A stretch of 64,000 bases of DNA from Schistocephalus solidus (GCA_017591395.1 WEDG01000380.1:1-64000), one strand, 5' to 3'. Positions 20,570 through 32,544 are shown, counted from the stretch's first letter. Made by a program: numbers and translations. The notes: a model not told the origin generated them from the letters alone.

Positions 20570-22235
20570 GTGGGCGTCGAAATTTCTGAAAACAGGGAAA
20601 AAAAGCCGAGTACTTTTCACAGTTCTACCGCTCAGTCTTCACAAACGAGGCAAAGGTTCCTTCGTCCCTCAGTGGATAACCCGCCGACTGCAAGCATTAG
20701 CCACATACTATTCTCAGAATTTCTGATCCAAAAGGAATTAAAAGAACTAAAAGAGTCGAAATCCCCAGGACCAGACGAGCTTCCACCCAAGCTTCTGAAA
20801 GAACTCGCCAATGAACTTTCCGCACCTTTGTCAGTGCTCTTTCAAAAGTCATTTGACTCCGGAACACTTCCTTTCGATTGGAAGCTGGCACATATAACTC
20901 CCTTGTACAAAAGCGGTAGCCGGGCGTCAGTGACAAACTACAGGCCCATAAGCTTAACATGCATCCTTGGCAAGATTATGGAAAGGATCATCAAGAGCGA
21001 ATTGGTGAAATTCCTAGAGACTCATAATTTGTTATCAAGCTGTCAACACGGGTTCAGAAAGGGAAGATCATGCACAACGAATTTGCTGTATTCGATCCAG
21101 AGGTGGACCCAAGCACTTGAAGATAGACACGCGGTTCACATTGCCTTCATTGACTTTCAAAAGGCCTTCGATACTGTGCCGCACGAGAGACTGCTTTACA
21201 AGCTAGAAAGAATTGGAATCAGAGGTAACCTCCTCAAGTGGGTCGAAAACTTCCTCGTGGGTCGGCGCCAGGTTGTGTGCATCGGCCAAGAGAGGTCAAG
21301 TTCTGCTGCGGTCGAGATTGGGGTTCCTCAGGGTTCAGTACTAGGGCCAATACTGTTTTTAATATACGTGAACGATTGTGTCAGCAATCTTGACTGTGAA
21401 GCAGCAATGTTTGCCGACGACATTAAAATCTGGAATGTAATCCAGAGCCCTGCTGACGAAGATAAACTGCAGATCAACCTAACTCGGTTGGAGGAGTGGT
21501 CGAATCATTGGCTTTTGCGGTTCAACGTCGATAAGTGTACAATACTTCGCTTAGGCAACCCGTCTGGATCTGCCGAAAGTAGAAGTTACTTTCTCAACGG
21601 TGAAGCCTTAAAAGACGTGGAAACCCAAAAGGACCTTGGTGTGCTGATGACCACCACCTTAAAACCATCGTCTCACTGCTCGAAAGTGGCGAAGAGGGCA
21701 ATTTCGGTGTTGCATGCCATCAGACGAGCCTTTTTGGATTTCGATGAAGATCTTTTTGCTAAGACCTTTTGGAACATTCATTAGGCCACATTTGGAATAT
21801 GCTATGCACGCCTGGAAACCCTGGACAGTTCAAGATCAGAACTGCCTCGAAAGAGTCCAGAGGAAAGCCACCAAAATGGTTAGAAGTCAAAGCTCCTTGC
21901 CATATCCAACCCGCCTAATGAATCTTAATCTGTTCCCTTTGAGTTATAGGCAAATGCGTGGTGATCTCCTGCAGACATTCCGCATTGTGAAGGGATTGGA
22001 TTGTTGCCTGGAATTCTCGGACTTCTTTGAATTTGCCACCACGACCCATCTCCGAGGTCACCCATTGAAACTGCGTGTCCAGCAGGCGAGACTGGATGTG
22101 CGCATGTTCTCCTTCTCTGTCAGAGTGGTTAAACCATGGAATGCCCTCCCTGAAGACGTTGTGATGTCACCATCGCTGGAAAGCTTTAAAAGGAACCTTG
22201 ACAGTTTTATGTTCCGCAACGAGCCTGAGCGATGA
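20570..22235 (+). CDS. CR1-like reverse transcriptase (longest open retroelement frame)
   Basis: The 404-codon frame to 21784 carries all RT landmarks: KSPGPDELPPKLLKELANEL (about residue 64), NYRPISLTCILGKIMERII (about 123), FRKGRSCTTNLL (about 162), motif A DFQKAFDTVPHERLLYKLER (about 195), motif B VPQGSVLGPILFLIYVND (about 252), and motif C MFADDIKIWNV with both catalytic aspartates (about 280). The C-terminal domain follows in another frame (21714-22235, LERVQRKATKMVRSQSSLPY, then VVKPWNALPEDV), so one frameshift near 21715-21784 divides the protein. It would copy LINE RNA at the nicked target. The remaining coding quality suggests this is the youngest LINE here. Confidence 0.75.
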
Positions 22236-22420
22236 GGCATTTATCTTAACCCTCGAGAGTCGTGCACCACTTGTCAAATTTAATGACCGCCTTTTGTACC
22301 TTGGCAACCCACACGGTTTCTCTGTATACCGCACTTAATTTTACGTTACAAATAGGGTACTCAAAGGCCCATGCCTATTTCCCTCAATAAATTGAATTGA
22401 ATTGAATTGAATTGAAGAAA
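22236..22420 (+). repeat. LINE 3'UTR with (AATTG)n tail
   Basis: A short 3'UTR follows the RT stop. It contains TACTCAAAGGCCCATGCCTA, similar to TTCAAAGGCTCTGTCTATCT before the tail at 7800-7828, and ends in five AATTG units at about 22388-22418. Such simple-repeat ends are usual for CR1-like elements. Confidence 0.65.
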
Positions 22421-25030
22421 TGGAGTCGCAATTTCGATTTGCCTTATTTACGTAAGCAAAAAGGGAAGAGATTTAATTTTTTCTAAAATCATCGTAAGTT
22501 GGTGATATATGCTGAATACATATAAATATGCATAAATGTCACGGACTTATGACATTTTTTGCAGACTTTTAGCGAAAATATTTTCTAAGTTCGCGTTAAT
22601 TTATGGCCGTATGCGTCAAGGCCTCTCTGACAACACCGATAGACATTTCGGTGCTTGGCTTCGGTCTCATTGGTCCTCACATATGTATAAGCTGCTATTA
22701 AACCCATTGCATGGTCAAGCTTTAGCTTCTTCTTCAGAATCATATCAAGTTCTGACCTAAAATATGTGACCTTGATGACTACAACAACATCCAAGACTTT
22801 AAACGGTGTATTAAATATGCGCTGTGCTCGAGCTCAAGGTCAACTATCCTATTTACTTATCTTGTGGCATATAAATTGAGCATGCGACTTTTCAAAATCA
22901 TTATTTGATTCTTGCATTGAAGTTAAATGAGGTCAAAGCATTTCGTTACTTGTAATAAGCTTTTCTGTGTTGATCTATGTAAATCCGGGGATTTGTACAT
23001 AATATTTTCGCTCGCTAGCCACGCTTCATTAATTAACTGCAGTTAATTAATGACCATGACCATGGCTAACGCCAAACCTTTCATAGTCCTTACAAAAACT
23101 CAAATCAATTTGGTTTATATCTGCTTCTACTTTATATTTGCGCTCTCAATTCTTTATCGATTTTCCATTTAAAAGTCAAAACGTGCGTGAAGGCTAAAAA
23201 ACCTCTTTTCGTTTGTTACCCTGTGTATACGCTAAATTTTCCATCGTTTTTTGCCGCTTACCGTCGTCGTCATTTTGTTCGTTTATATTCAGTTTGCAAA
23301 TTGATCAAGTATGCTCCTTGTTGCACTTAACCAGTTCTTTTTTTGCCAAGTTCTCTATTTCTTAATGATGTTATATATATTTTGTGATCTTCGAGATAAT
23401 TCGCCTTGTTTGCTTCTGTCGTTCTTTAAAGAACGATATTTACTCCGTTATATCTTTTTTATCACGCATGAGAACTTCTTAATTCTTTTCCCGTCAATTT
23501 CACCTGCCTCTTATTTTTTGCAATTTAGACTCTTGCCGTTTAATCGCTTTTGATCGAGTTCGGTTAAAACCCATGCTTACATCTATTCAGATGTGAAATA
23601 GGAGCATTACTGTCACATGCCTTGATAATCAGTATCTTCTATCGTAGTGTCTATTTTAACCTAATAAAAATTGGTCATCTTTCCTTCTTTATTAGTGATT
23701 CATCAGTAACTTACCGCCCTAATAGTCGTATCGTGTTCTTCCGATCGTGTTCTGTATGCAGACACTCCATGCATGCGCACTCTTTAGTTTTTAACCAGAT
23801 TTTCTCGCAGAAGAATCGCACATTGTGGGTTTTGTCTAATTAATATACTACAGCTGCTAACTTGATGACTGTTACCCTTTCTGTGACATATTTTTAACTT
23901 ATTTCCATCAGAAAACGGTCAAAACAAAAGGTTTCTTGTTTCTGATTTAAATACCGACTACAAACATCATACATGCCGAAGACTTCACTATCTTGCTCAA
24001 AACTGGTTAGAATACGTTATTAGCCGTTCGATGCATTTGCGTTGCGATATCTCTCCTCATTGCTCTCGGCCGCCTAATACTTCAGTAGAGATTTAAAGTG
24101 ATCTGTTAGACCTCAATGCACCTTTTCATCATTTATAACGGTGTACAACTATAGATGACTGCATTCCCAAACATGTTTTATTGCCCATAGGTAAATCAAG
24201 AACGAAGTTTTTAGGAGTGACCCATAGCTCTTAATCGTCACGCTTGCTACGACTGTCAGTAAACTTGACGTACGTTCATTGAAGTTTGTATAATCTGACG
24301 CACTACTCTCAGTCATTATACTCAAGGACTGCTCCAGCCATCCAAATCAACTGGGTATTGGTTTTGATAAGAAACCCATTCTATATTATCCATCTTACTT
24401 AGTTAATCGTATGGTTCATTTAGCGATGGATCACCCAAAGACTACATGTTTAATTACATAGACCTTGCTCGTGAGAAAATAGGGTGCATATTTATGTAAA
24501 TAAAAGTAAAGTAGTGTGAATAGTCTTGTCGTTCCGTACATGCTAAACCGTGAGGTAGGTGTCATCGCAGCATAAATTAGGCCGATGGCGCATACAACCT
24601 CATGCGTGCACATGTGATGAATATTTATTAACTTGCTGTGGTGATTGATTTTCACCAATTTCACATGTGATAGGATGCTACGAAATCAGCTAACCTCGTG
24701 TTTGTCTCGTGGAGCTTTATCATCCTCGTTTTCATTCAAACGATAGTTGAAATCATTAAATTTTCTGTGCTGAATCTTTGTATGTGCTCATCACCAGAAG
24801 ATTGTTTAGTCACGGATGGTTGTCCTTTATAACCCTACCAATATTTACCAGGAAGTTTATAACCATTGCTTTAAGAAGTTTGAAACATATCCTGGAGCTC
24901 AATCATTTTATATGATCATGAATTTTCGTTGTTCGTATTTGAATTTTTCTTCTAGTTTCTTTCTGAAAAAGTAATTCAGGATTTTGCTTGCTGCTTCTTT
25001 TCGTACTTATAATACCTATCGTTCATTTAC
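22421..25030. other. Gene-poor region upstream of the SPR-like gene
   Basis: About 2.6 kb of AT-rich, pyrimidine-biased sequence. Open frames are short and show no recognisable family. AT-rich short palindromes occur near 23020-23055 (TTAATTAACTGCAGTTAATTAA). Regulatory sequence for the downstream gene may lie here but none can be pointed out. Confidence 0.4.
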
Positions 25031-25037
25031 AGTGAAA
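25021..25037 (+). promoter_or_regulatory. Splice acceptor just before the start codon
   Basis: A pyrimidine-rich stretch ends in TTCATTTACAG at 25022-25032, five bases before ATG 25038. This fits a 3' splice site, so the mRNA start is probably joined either to a 5'UTR exon or to a trans-spliced leader, which flatworms use. The sequence alone cannot separate the two. Confidence 0.45.
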
Positions 25038-25280
25038 ATGACGGATGCGGCGACGAATAGATGTAGTTGTGGACAGTCTTTCAAGGAAGCTGCTCCTTGG
25101 TCTAATGCAAACTGTTTCGTTGTTGTTACTGGCGCCAGTCGGGGTTTTGGTCGCGCATTCTGTGTGCAGCTTCTCAAAGAACTTGCTGAACCCCGATCTA
25201 TCCATTGTCCCCCTGCCCTCTCTCTCACTTTCTTCCTCTTCGGGCGTGATATGAAAGCCCTTTGTGAAACCGAAAATATG
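25038..25280 (+). CDS. SPR: SPR-like gene, exon 1
   Basis: This exon has 81 codons from ATG 25038 to the GTAAGT donor at 25281, ending at a codon boundary. It encodes the N-terminal extension with C-S-C, the first beta strand (CFVVVTGASRGFGR) and the coenzyme-binding glycines, then a second strand with LFGRD, where the Arg of SPR-type enzymes contacts the NADPH phosphate. Confidence 0.8.
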
Positions 25281-28200
25281 GTAAGTGATTATTCCTGCGT
25301 TACTGTGTTTGAATTTCGGTCCTCGTTTTCCTGGTGTGCGTTCAGTATAATCAGAATGACCCTCGAACATTTCCCTCAAGGAAATCCTCGTCTTTCTCTT
25401 TCTTTTTTTAAGCCGTTTATTTTACCAACACAAGTAAATTTATTCGCCTAACCTGGCTTTCTTGCCACCTTCTTCCTGCATTTTTCGTACGGTTGGTAAA
25501 CCCAGGTCTGAAAACTCAACACTCGTATTTTTGCATTCAGCGACAGTACATAGTCACCGTCAGATGCAAGCTCTCAGTCAATTAATTGATCATGCTGGCT
25601 TGCTTACCGGTGCGGATTCCTTGACTCAAACATGGAGTACACGAATTAGAGCGTTAGTTTTGAAACCTAAGTCTACGACCACCACTTCTTTCTATCACTT
25701 GTATCGATTGGCTGTCTATTGCCATCCCCTGGTTCGACCTTGTTCCATGTTCAGCAAAAAAACAAGAGCTATATAAGTGTGGCGTGCAGTGGTTCGTTCG
25801 GGCTTAGATTAGCATTTTCGTTCAGCAGGTTGGAAAGATTGGTGCACATCTTTCCCATATTTCTGGATATTCTTCTTACCAACCGACATGATGTAAGCCC
25901 ATAGTCGAGCAGTGATAGTGTGCCTGATGATCAACTGACGCTGGTTCAAACTTCGTGCGTGCAGCCTGGAACTAGAGTGCCAATGACAGATAAAGGTCAG
26001 GACTGATTACGCCAGTGGTCCTGTCCTCGGCGCTAAACATAAAAATATACTTCGCCAAACTAGGCTTTCAAATGGCTGTTTTACGTCGCGTAAGAATTTA
26101 ACGTTTATTTTTCAGCCTCTTTGATAGTAATTATCTCGCTTTTACATCACGCTTTACTGCAAAGTTAATTGCATCGCAACATAAGCTTTTTGACTCTACT
26201 TGATACGGTTGTGTTCATACTGATATATCCGCCCCCATGTTGTCGTAGATTGTGCTTCCCAAACCGCGATACTTTGCGACGTCAAGTCTGGTAACATCGA
26301 CCCCTTCTCCTAACATGTTGTTGATACAAGGGAAGACCAGTGAAGTATCCGGGCAATTTTACTCTTCTTTTTAATAGTCTAAGCTCTCTTTACGGCGTTG
26401 TTGCAGCACGTGTAAGCTTAACTCAACGCCGAGATCAGCGTGCTTCAGTTGAATAACCGTAGTCAGGCAACTGCCGGTTTTCCTTCATTTTCGCGACTGG
26501 TGAGCATCCGGATCCTTGGAAAAATTGAATATTAAAACTTTTATTGAAAACCCTGCTTGCAGCGTCCTCTTGGGTACCAATGTCGACCTCAATCTGACTG
26601 TGTCAAAAATTTGTCCCCGAGATATGATAAGTTGTTTTGGTCATTTATCCCAAAAATATCTTCAATTTTTCAGAAAAACATTTGAAAATATCTGGGTTTT
26701 TGCAGCGTTGTTGAATAAATCGTCTTATTTGAAGGCCCCGTTCACCAGCTTAGTCTGTTCAGTCAGCTGACGTCGTACAACTTTTGCACAGCAGTCAAGC
26801 ACACGTATGACTTTTTCACGAATCCACTTAGTAACAGTTGAGTACGCTGATCAACAAGATGTGGTCAAATCAAAAGCTTGTGCAGACTTGTTTTTCCTCA
26901 ACAACGCGACAAATTATGAGCCTTCATCATGGCCGTATTTTTTTCCGGTATAAAAAATAGAACAAAATTTAGTGAACTCAACAAAGCGGTCGGTCGCCGT
27001 AGGATGTCATCCATGACTTAATTTGTAAATACTTTTCAATTTAGATATTTTGCCAGTGCATCCATTTCTGACTGTCAACCCTGCTTATTTGAGCGGCATC
27101 TTTCGATGATACTTTGGTCACCCTATTTCTCGCATTTCATGTGGTCTCCCATCATAAAGACGCACATGAGGATGACCGATTATAAGTTGCTGGTACTGAT
27201 CTTGATCTCCACACCCGGTTTGCTGTAGATGCGCTGGATCACAACGGGAGCCAGGTAGGATCACTTTGCTCAAGCAGCTCAGTGTCTGCGCGAAGCAATG
27301 ACTGCTGTCGTAGCTGACAGGCATGTGGTGGCACACGGTCGACTTGTGCATAAAAGGTAGGAATTCATCCTCATCACAGGTCAATGCACTTCACACTATT
27401 ATAAATCTGCCATTTCCGGGTCCTTCACGATGCGCTAAGAGCCGTGTCAATTGGCGGGATAACTCCATCCTGTCAGGACTGGCAATCAAGCTCCTTCCTG
27501 CTATGGCCCCCATGGTAATCTCACGCACGTAAGCTTCAAGCACGAAAGAGGGAAAGGCGAGTGAAGAAGACACCGGAGATTCTATTTCCATGGCAACTCA
27601 GCCCATTCTCCAATATAAAATATCTACCGCGTTTGAATCCATCAAAATTACCTAGGATTCATAAATTGAGGATTTCCAGCTGATGGGATAACTTCGTCCT
27701 TATCAGGACTGAGGCTCAGGTTGTGGTGACTCCCTCTTGATGTAGCCTTTGTGGCACTCTTATATATGTGGGCTCCAAGCCGCCCATATAGAAGCCGTGC
27801 AGCAGGCGGTTTCTGGCACGCGTAGGCGGGTTTTTTATTTCTGTCACTCACCACGTCCGAGCTCCACTCCGGTAGTTTTTAAGGTGTTTTACCATCTGGA
27901 CCAGGTGGATGAGGTAGAAGTTCCCACGGCACACGGTGGGCATCATTGTTCTTGACGATCGAGCTGTTGACTAGAACTGATACCCTTTGAAAGTACCGAA
28001 TATCTTCCTTGTTTCCGTCCTATTTCTTCACGACAACGGTGAGATTTTTTATCGAGGTGATGAACTGAATTTTTCGCATAGGTTTCTCACAGATCAGACT
28101 ACTTAGAAAGACGGTCCTAGTCAACGCTGCCTTAACTTTTTCTTATGAACCTCACATGTGCAGTGGCAGTGGTTAGAGCTGATTCTACTAGCAAATTCTT

Positions 28201-29293
28201 ACTACCTTCCTTGGGATTCTGTATCCAAGTGGCCGCGCGACTTCACATACGGCTTGTTTCCCACAGCTTTTTTTTCCTGTTGGGGGGTTTCTGCGTTTGA
28301 ATATTTTTTGTAACGCATTTTTCCGTAGACGAATACTTTAAGCCCTCGCATTGTTTCTCCAGGCCACTTATGAAGCGTTAAAAGATCTAAAAAGCGGTTG
28401 ATGCTTGTCTCGATATGTTTAATTCATGGGCTTTAGGATTTTTTGTTGGTTAAGGCCTTTTCAGGAATGCGGTTTTTCAATTACGTCTCTTTTGATATCT
28501 CTCTGCCTAGATTATCTCGTCAATTCCGGAGGACGGTCTCACAAGTGTAACTGTCTACTTTGCCGGTGGCGATCAGATGGATCTGGCCAATGTGGACGCC
28601 AGTTTCCTTTCCCAGACCCTACAGCCAATCTACGACGCTATGCTCAAGGCCGCTATGGGTGGTCAGCCGCAGTGGAACTTACTGGTCAATAATGCTGCCA
28701 GTCTGGGAAATATCCAGATCCGCTCAGACGAACACACATCTCCCACCTCCCTCGAGACCTACTTCCGTGTCAATCTCTTTTCGCAGATCATCCTCACGAG
28801 CGTGTTCCTACGTCAATTTGCGCCGCCGGATAAACCGCACGCTCCCACCACCGTCCTCACCGTATCCAGTCTGGCCGCCCTAAAACCACTGCCACGCATG
28901 CTGACCTACTGCACAGCGAAGGCTGCCCGTGACATGCACCTTCGCTGCCTGGCCGTTGATCGTCCCTCGCTGTCGATCTTTGTGTACGCTCCCGGACCCT
29001 TAGCCACGGCCATGTACGACGAACTGGAAAGGAACCAGGGAGATCCGGCCACTCGGGCTCTTTTCAAGGAACGCCGAGAACAGGGCCTCGTCGTCCAACC
29101 GGCTGATTCTGCGCGTGTCTGTATTCGCTGGCTACGACGTCAGCGTTTTGCGCCTGACGGCTCCGTCAGTTTCCCCGCCCGAGTTTGTCCCATTCACCAG
29201 GCGGATTATATGAACCTTTGGAATGGTCAGCACCTTGACTACTTTGAGGCGCGAGATCTAGAAGAGGCGGAATTTAATCGCATTAGGCCTTAG
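25038..29293 (+). CDS. SPR: Sepiapterin reductase-like short-chain dehydrogenase
   Basis: Joining 25038-25280 to 28511-29293 gives 341 residues. Sepiapterin reductase is an NADPH-dependent SDR that makes the last step(s) of tetrahydrobiopterin synthesis in the cytosol. Visible SDR features: nucleotide-binding TGASRGFGR at residues 31-39, NNAASLG at 141-147 (the SPR family has NNAGSLG), catalytic Ser201-Tyr214-Lys218 in VSSLAALKP and YCTAKAARDM, and the SPR-style YAPGPL. The C-terminal HLDYFEA resembles the substrate-binding end of SPR. It is longer than vertebrate SPR (about 261) because of an N-terminal extension of about 25 residues and insertions. Splice sites are GTAAGT and TGCCTAG, phase 0. 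The start has A at -3, and no stop or frameshift is seen. Family assignment is firm at the SDR level and good for SPR; other pteridine or carbonyl reductases are less likely. It is the only clear host gene here. Confidence 0.85.
25281..28510 (+). other. Intron of the SPR-like gene (3.23 kb)
   Basis: It begins GTAAGTGATT and ends CTCTCTGCCTAG with a pyrimidine tract. Matching the coding parts to SPR shows no missing segment between the exons, so a single intron suffices. It contains a diverged ZF-LINE 3'UTR-like stretch at 27400-27975 and otherwise AT-rich sequence with no recognised coding exons. Confidence 0.7.
27400..27975 (+). repeat. Diverged ZF-LINE 3'UTR-like fragment in intron
   Basis: Blocks such as CGATGCGCTAAGAGCCGTG (27429) and TTTCCAGCTGATGGGATAAC, followed by CTCTTGATGTAGCCTTTGTGGCACTC and a GCACACGGTGGGCATC end, parallel the order of blocks in the ZF-LINE 3'UTR. 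Divergence is high, so this is an old copy. Confidence 0.45.
28511..29293 (+). CDS. SPR: SPR-like gene, exon 2
   Basis: It starts after the TGCCTAG acceptor with IISSIPEDGLTSVTVYF and runs 260 codons to TAG at 29291-29293. It carries the NNAASLG strand, the Ser-Tyr-Lys catalytic set, YAPGPL and the C-terminal HLDYFEARDLEEAE tail. GC content is clearly higher than in the surrounding intron and flanks, which fits real coding sequence. Confidence 0.85.
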   Translation: MISSIPEDGLTSVTVYFAGGDQMDLANVDASFLSQTLQPIYDAMLKAAMGGQPQWNLLVNNAASLGNIQIRSDEHTSPTSLETYFRVNLFSQIILTSVFLRQFAPPDKPHAPTTVLTVSSLAALKPLPRMLTYCTAKAARDMHLRCLAVDRPSLSIFVYAPGPLATAMYDELERNQGDPATRALFKERREQGLVVQPADSARVCIRWLRRQRFAPDGSVSFPARVCPIHQADYMNLWNGQHLDYFEARDLEEAEFNRIRP

Positions 29294-29609
29294 GGAGGAG
29301 AGGGGCGTGTTATCCGCGCTTCCTTAGTTAGCCACTTGTCGTCTTTTCCATGCTCTTTTCCCTGTTTTAGTTTCATTCATTTCTTTTCCAACATTCCCTA
29401 ATATGAATGTTTGTTTATTAAGCCGATACATGCTCGTCATCCTGTAAATTAGCTGTCATTCATTCAATATCGTTACTAAGCCCTCCTCTTGGCCTTCCGC
29501 CTGTAAGGATTTCGTACATCAAGGAAACTTCCGTTTTGTAGGCCTTGCTTTCCCTTGTTTTGCTCCCGTTTGTATATCCGTCTATTTTAATTTTGTCTGC
29601 TTTTCATGC

Positions 29610-29615
29610 AATAAA
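29610..29615 (+). terminator. AATAAA polyadenylation signal
   Basis: AATAAA lies 317 bases after the stop of the SPR-like gene, in AT-rich sequence. It is the best candidate for the 3' end of the mRNA. Confidence 0.5.
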
Positions 29616-31734
29616 ACGCCATTGGGCCAATACTTTATTCATGTCTTTATCAGGCGAGTTTATTAAAAAGCAGGGAATTTAAGCAGCAAGAACATAACCC
29701 TGTTTTCTGCATTTTTATGCTCGACACAAGGTCGTCACGTGGCCATAAAAAGCTAGTAATTTTAGGTAAACAAGCATGCGATAGCAGAAACCGTGGTGGC
29801 ATTAGCTCGAGCTCTCGGACTCGTGTGGGAGGCCACTTTCAGAGACTACAACGCCGCAAGCGACGACCTCCACCGCGTGCAGTGGGCACGGCACCGGCGA
29901 CATGTGCGTGATTTAGTTTATAGTAGGACAGACTTGTGCAACAACATCTACCACACTCTCCTCCCTTCTCACTCTCTCTCACTGCACTCACCCACTTTGC
30001 TCCGACGGCAAAACAATGTCAAGGTGAGCGAAGATTGGCGATGGCGCAGTGGGTGACGAACACATTAGCCTTCGGTACACGCGATCGGGCCCGCACTACA
30101 TGTGTCAGGCCTTCGTAAGGGTGACACGGTTCTCACATGCCTGAGGGTGCCATAAATACAACATTACGAAGGAGTTATTGCGGCCTGATTCTCCAGTCAC
30201 TCCAAACTACTCTCAGCGAGAACCTAGTTGTGCCGCCAATTGACAACTTTCCAAACCAAGACTTAGTCTGTCTTTAAAGACTCAAATAGGCCAGGTTTAT
30301 TGGGATGATCTATGTGCGCGTGTGTGTGTGTGTGTGTGACGTAAGGATGGATGCGCCGGTGTCGGCCTAAATCTTCCCTTCCCCAATCGATTTATCCGAA
30401 TCTTTCATCCAATACAATAGCATACGAGCGGATTCTATAGACAGAAAAAGGGGGGGTGGAGAAGGGAGAAGGGAGGAAGGGAAATATGCACTACTATTTC
30501 ATCCCCGTTTCTACCACGCTTTACATTCCTTTTGGGAAAATTGTTACATGTAAATACAAGCAAGTTCAAAACGCACCTTGTGCGCCGTGTCGCCATTCAC
30601 TCGGTAGTTTACTTCTCACAGTGCGGATACGTTCTGAGCCGAAAACGTCCATCTCGGTCTCTCTCGCCTTCGTCGGAATTTCTTCTGCATGATTGGGTTT
30701 TCAGAGCCCCGGCCCCTCCCTAATCCTACTTCGAGCTCAGAGGCTCATACTGAATTTTGCCTTAACCCCCCGCGTAATTACAATCTAAGCCTCGTTAATC
30801 TTCACTTCTTCGCGTATGAGCGACAGTTTTTAGCGAGAAAGGACGTCTACTTGACTGGCTGTCTTCCCATGGCGGTTTACTGGACTAGTTACTTTCACAG
30901 CGTTTGAAGTAGATAGGTCTGAGTCGAAAGGGCATGTGGGATTTCCCCATTGGCCATCTTTTGTCTTCACGTCCCATAGGTCTCTTTCGATAGGATAACG
31001 TGACATAATTACCTATTAATATCTCGTCTTTGAATTGGTTTTGCTCAAAAGTTTTTGCTTGCATAGGACCGCTGGCTCTAGCTTCGCCCCCAACACCTTT
31101 GTGGTTCTATTGACCTGCTACACTGATGTAATGGTGAAGCATTTACACACTATCTCAGTTGTAGTGAAATGAGGACGCTTCTTATCTTGTTGGACAAGAG
31201 ACAAGTGCTTACTGAAATGCATTTGATCGACAGCTTGAACACCTCTGAGCGAGAACTCGCACTGCCTTTTTTCTCTACCTTCTCGACAGAGAAATGCCAC
31301 AAAGTTCCGGTGGTACTGAACTCAGAGGAATCTATTAAATTTGGCTTTCTGGTCAATGTTTTCAGGAGCACGTGGAGACGGACGCAGCCAGACCTGTTGA
31401 CACACTTGGTTTCCACGGTTGATTGAGCGATCATAACAGTGTCTGTTTTCCAGGATCTCATCATTCTGTTTTCATCTTGTTTGAGCATTTGGATATGTCA
31501 TATGACATACCTGGAAACAGCTTCCGTATCTGCTGTCCAGACTGCCTCCCGGATAGTCAGTACAATCGTTGCAAGTGACTTTATGTTGACTTGCACGTAA
31601 ATTGATTTTTTGTTAGGCAGAATTGTGCAGCATCCATCGTACACTCGTGTTACGCAGCCATCAGGAACCAATGTCAAGCCATCCGGAGGTGAGCGCGGAC
31701 ACAGCGGCTTGCGAAGCTGAAAAATCCAGCCACG
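29616..31734. other. Intergenic region with simple repeats
   Basis: No gene is recognised. 30140-30280 on the minus strand weakly matches the ZF-LINE 3'UTR (CATTACGAAGGAGTTATTGC against CATTAAGAAGGAGCCTTTGC of 32030). It also contains a GT microsatellite at 30313-30338 and a G-rich run at 30450-30483. Short frames of 60-110 codons match nothing known to me. Confidence 0.4.
30313..30338 (+). repeat. (GT)n microsatellite
   Basis: About thirteen alternating GT/GC units, directly readable in the sequence. It lies between the SPR-like gene and the next retroelement. Confidence 0.8.
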
Positions 31735-32530
31735 CGTGTCACACTCGACAATTTGACCGTCGGAGTCCGACGATGTCCGTCGTATACACCACATTCGGGT
31801 GGTTCAGGGATGATGACTTGTGCTGGATTATAGTGTGCGTATACTTGCACTGCATCTACCTCAACCTCTGTTCCACTCCCCCCCATCTGGACCCGGTAGC
31901 AAGACCGAGTCAAGAAGACCGGAGATGAGAGAGGGCGCAAGCCCACACACTGTGTCTAACACAATAAAAGAACACAACAACGCAGGGAGAGGCGGCTCAG
32001 ATCCCAACAGATTGGGAGTGTCATAAAGGCCACATTAAGAAGGAGCCTTTGCAGCCTGACTCAGTCCACCAATCATCCATTGCGCTCAAGTGTACAGACT
32101 GGGCTGACCACGCGTTCCGAGTTATCCCGTCAGTTTTCAATGTTCCAAGCCACGGCTTTTAGTGCACCGGGATATTTACAAGCGCACCATCTTGTGTATA
32201 GGGAAAAAAATGAGCTGAGCCGTTGACCTCATTCTCTCCCCCACCCCCACAATCAGACCACCATCCGAGCCGGTCAGTTTTCTGATGCGAGGTGGGCTCA
32301 TTGGCTGACAGGGACGGTGAACCCGTCTTCGCGCGCTACAGCACGACCTGGCTCCCTTAACGCACACACCAGTTTTCCCAAAACAAGGGGGTAAGATGGA
32401 GCTATCGCTGTTTGACTCCCAGTCTACTGGTTAGCCCCTCAACGCACAACATACGCTAACCTGACGGCGTGGTCTTGTGTATAGCATCAGTTGGCAGCCT
32501 TCCAAAACCCGGTTTCTAGGAAACTGTGAT
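31735..32530 (-). repeat. ZF-LINE 3'UTR (copy 2)
   Basis: The minus strand begins CCTAGAAACCGGGTTTTGG (near 32515) and ends with the GACGGTCAAATTGTCGAG block near 31745, the same start and end as the plus-strand 3'UTR at 2177-3046. It includes the two tandem sub-units of the family. Confidence 0.65.
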
Positions 32531-32544
32531 AGATTTATTTATGC

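Larger units (their letters stand above)
18075..22420 (+). mobile_element. CR1-like LINE (second subfamily), nearly complete
   Basis: The order is ORF1 (18195-19190), endonuclease (19400-20179), linker (20180-20570), RT (20570-21784), C-terminal domain (21714-22235), 3'UTR and an AATTG-repeat tail (about 22388-22418). Domains are complete in order. ORF1 and EN are frameshifted, while the RT is open over 404 codons. The C-terminal domain is close to the one at 7242-7727, so both belong to one subfamily, distinct from the element at 9735-15250. Confidence 0.8.

Noticed and set aside
30000..30056. Exon of another host gene near 29793-30056
   Set aside because: No domain or convincing splice pair was found, and part of the region resembles the LINE 3'UTR.
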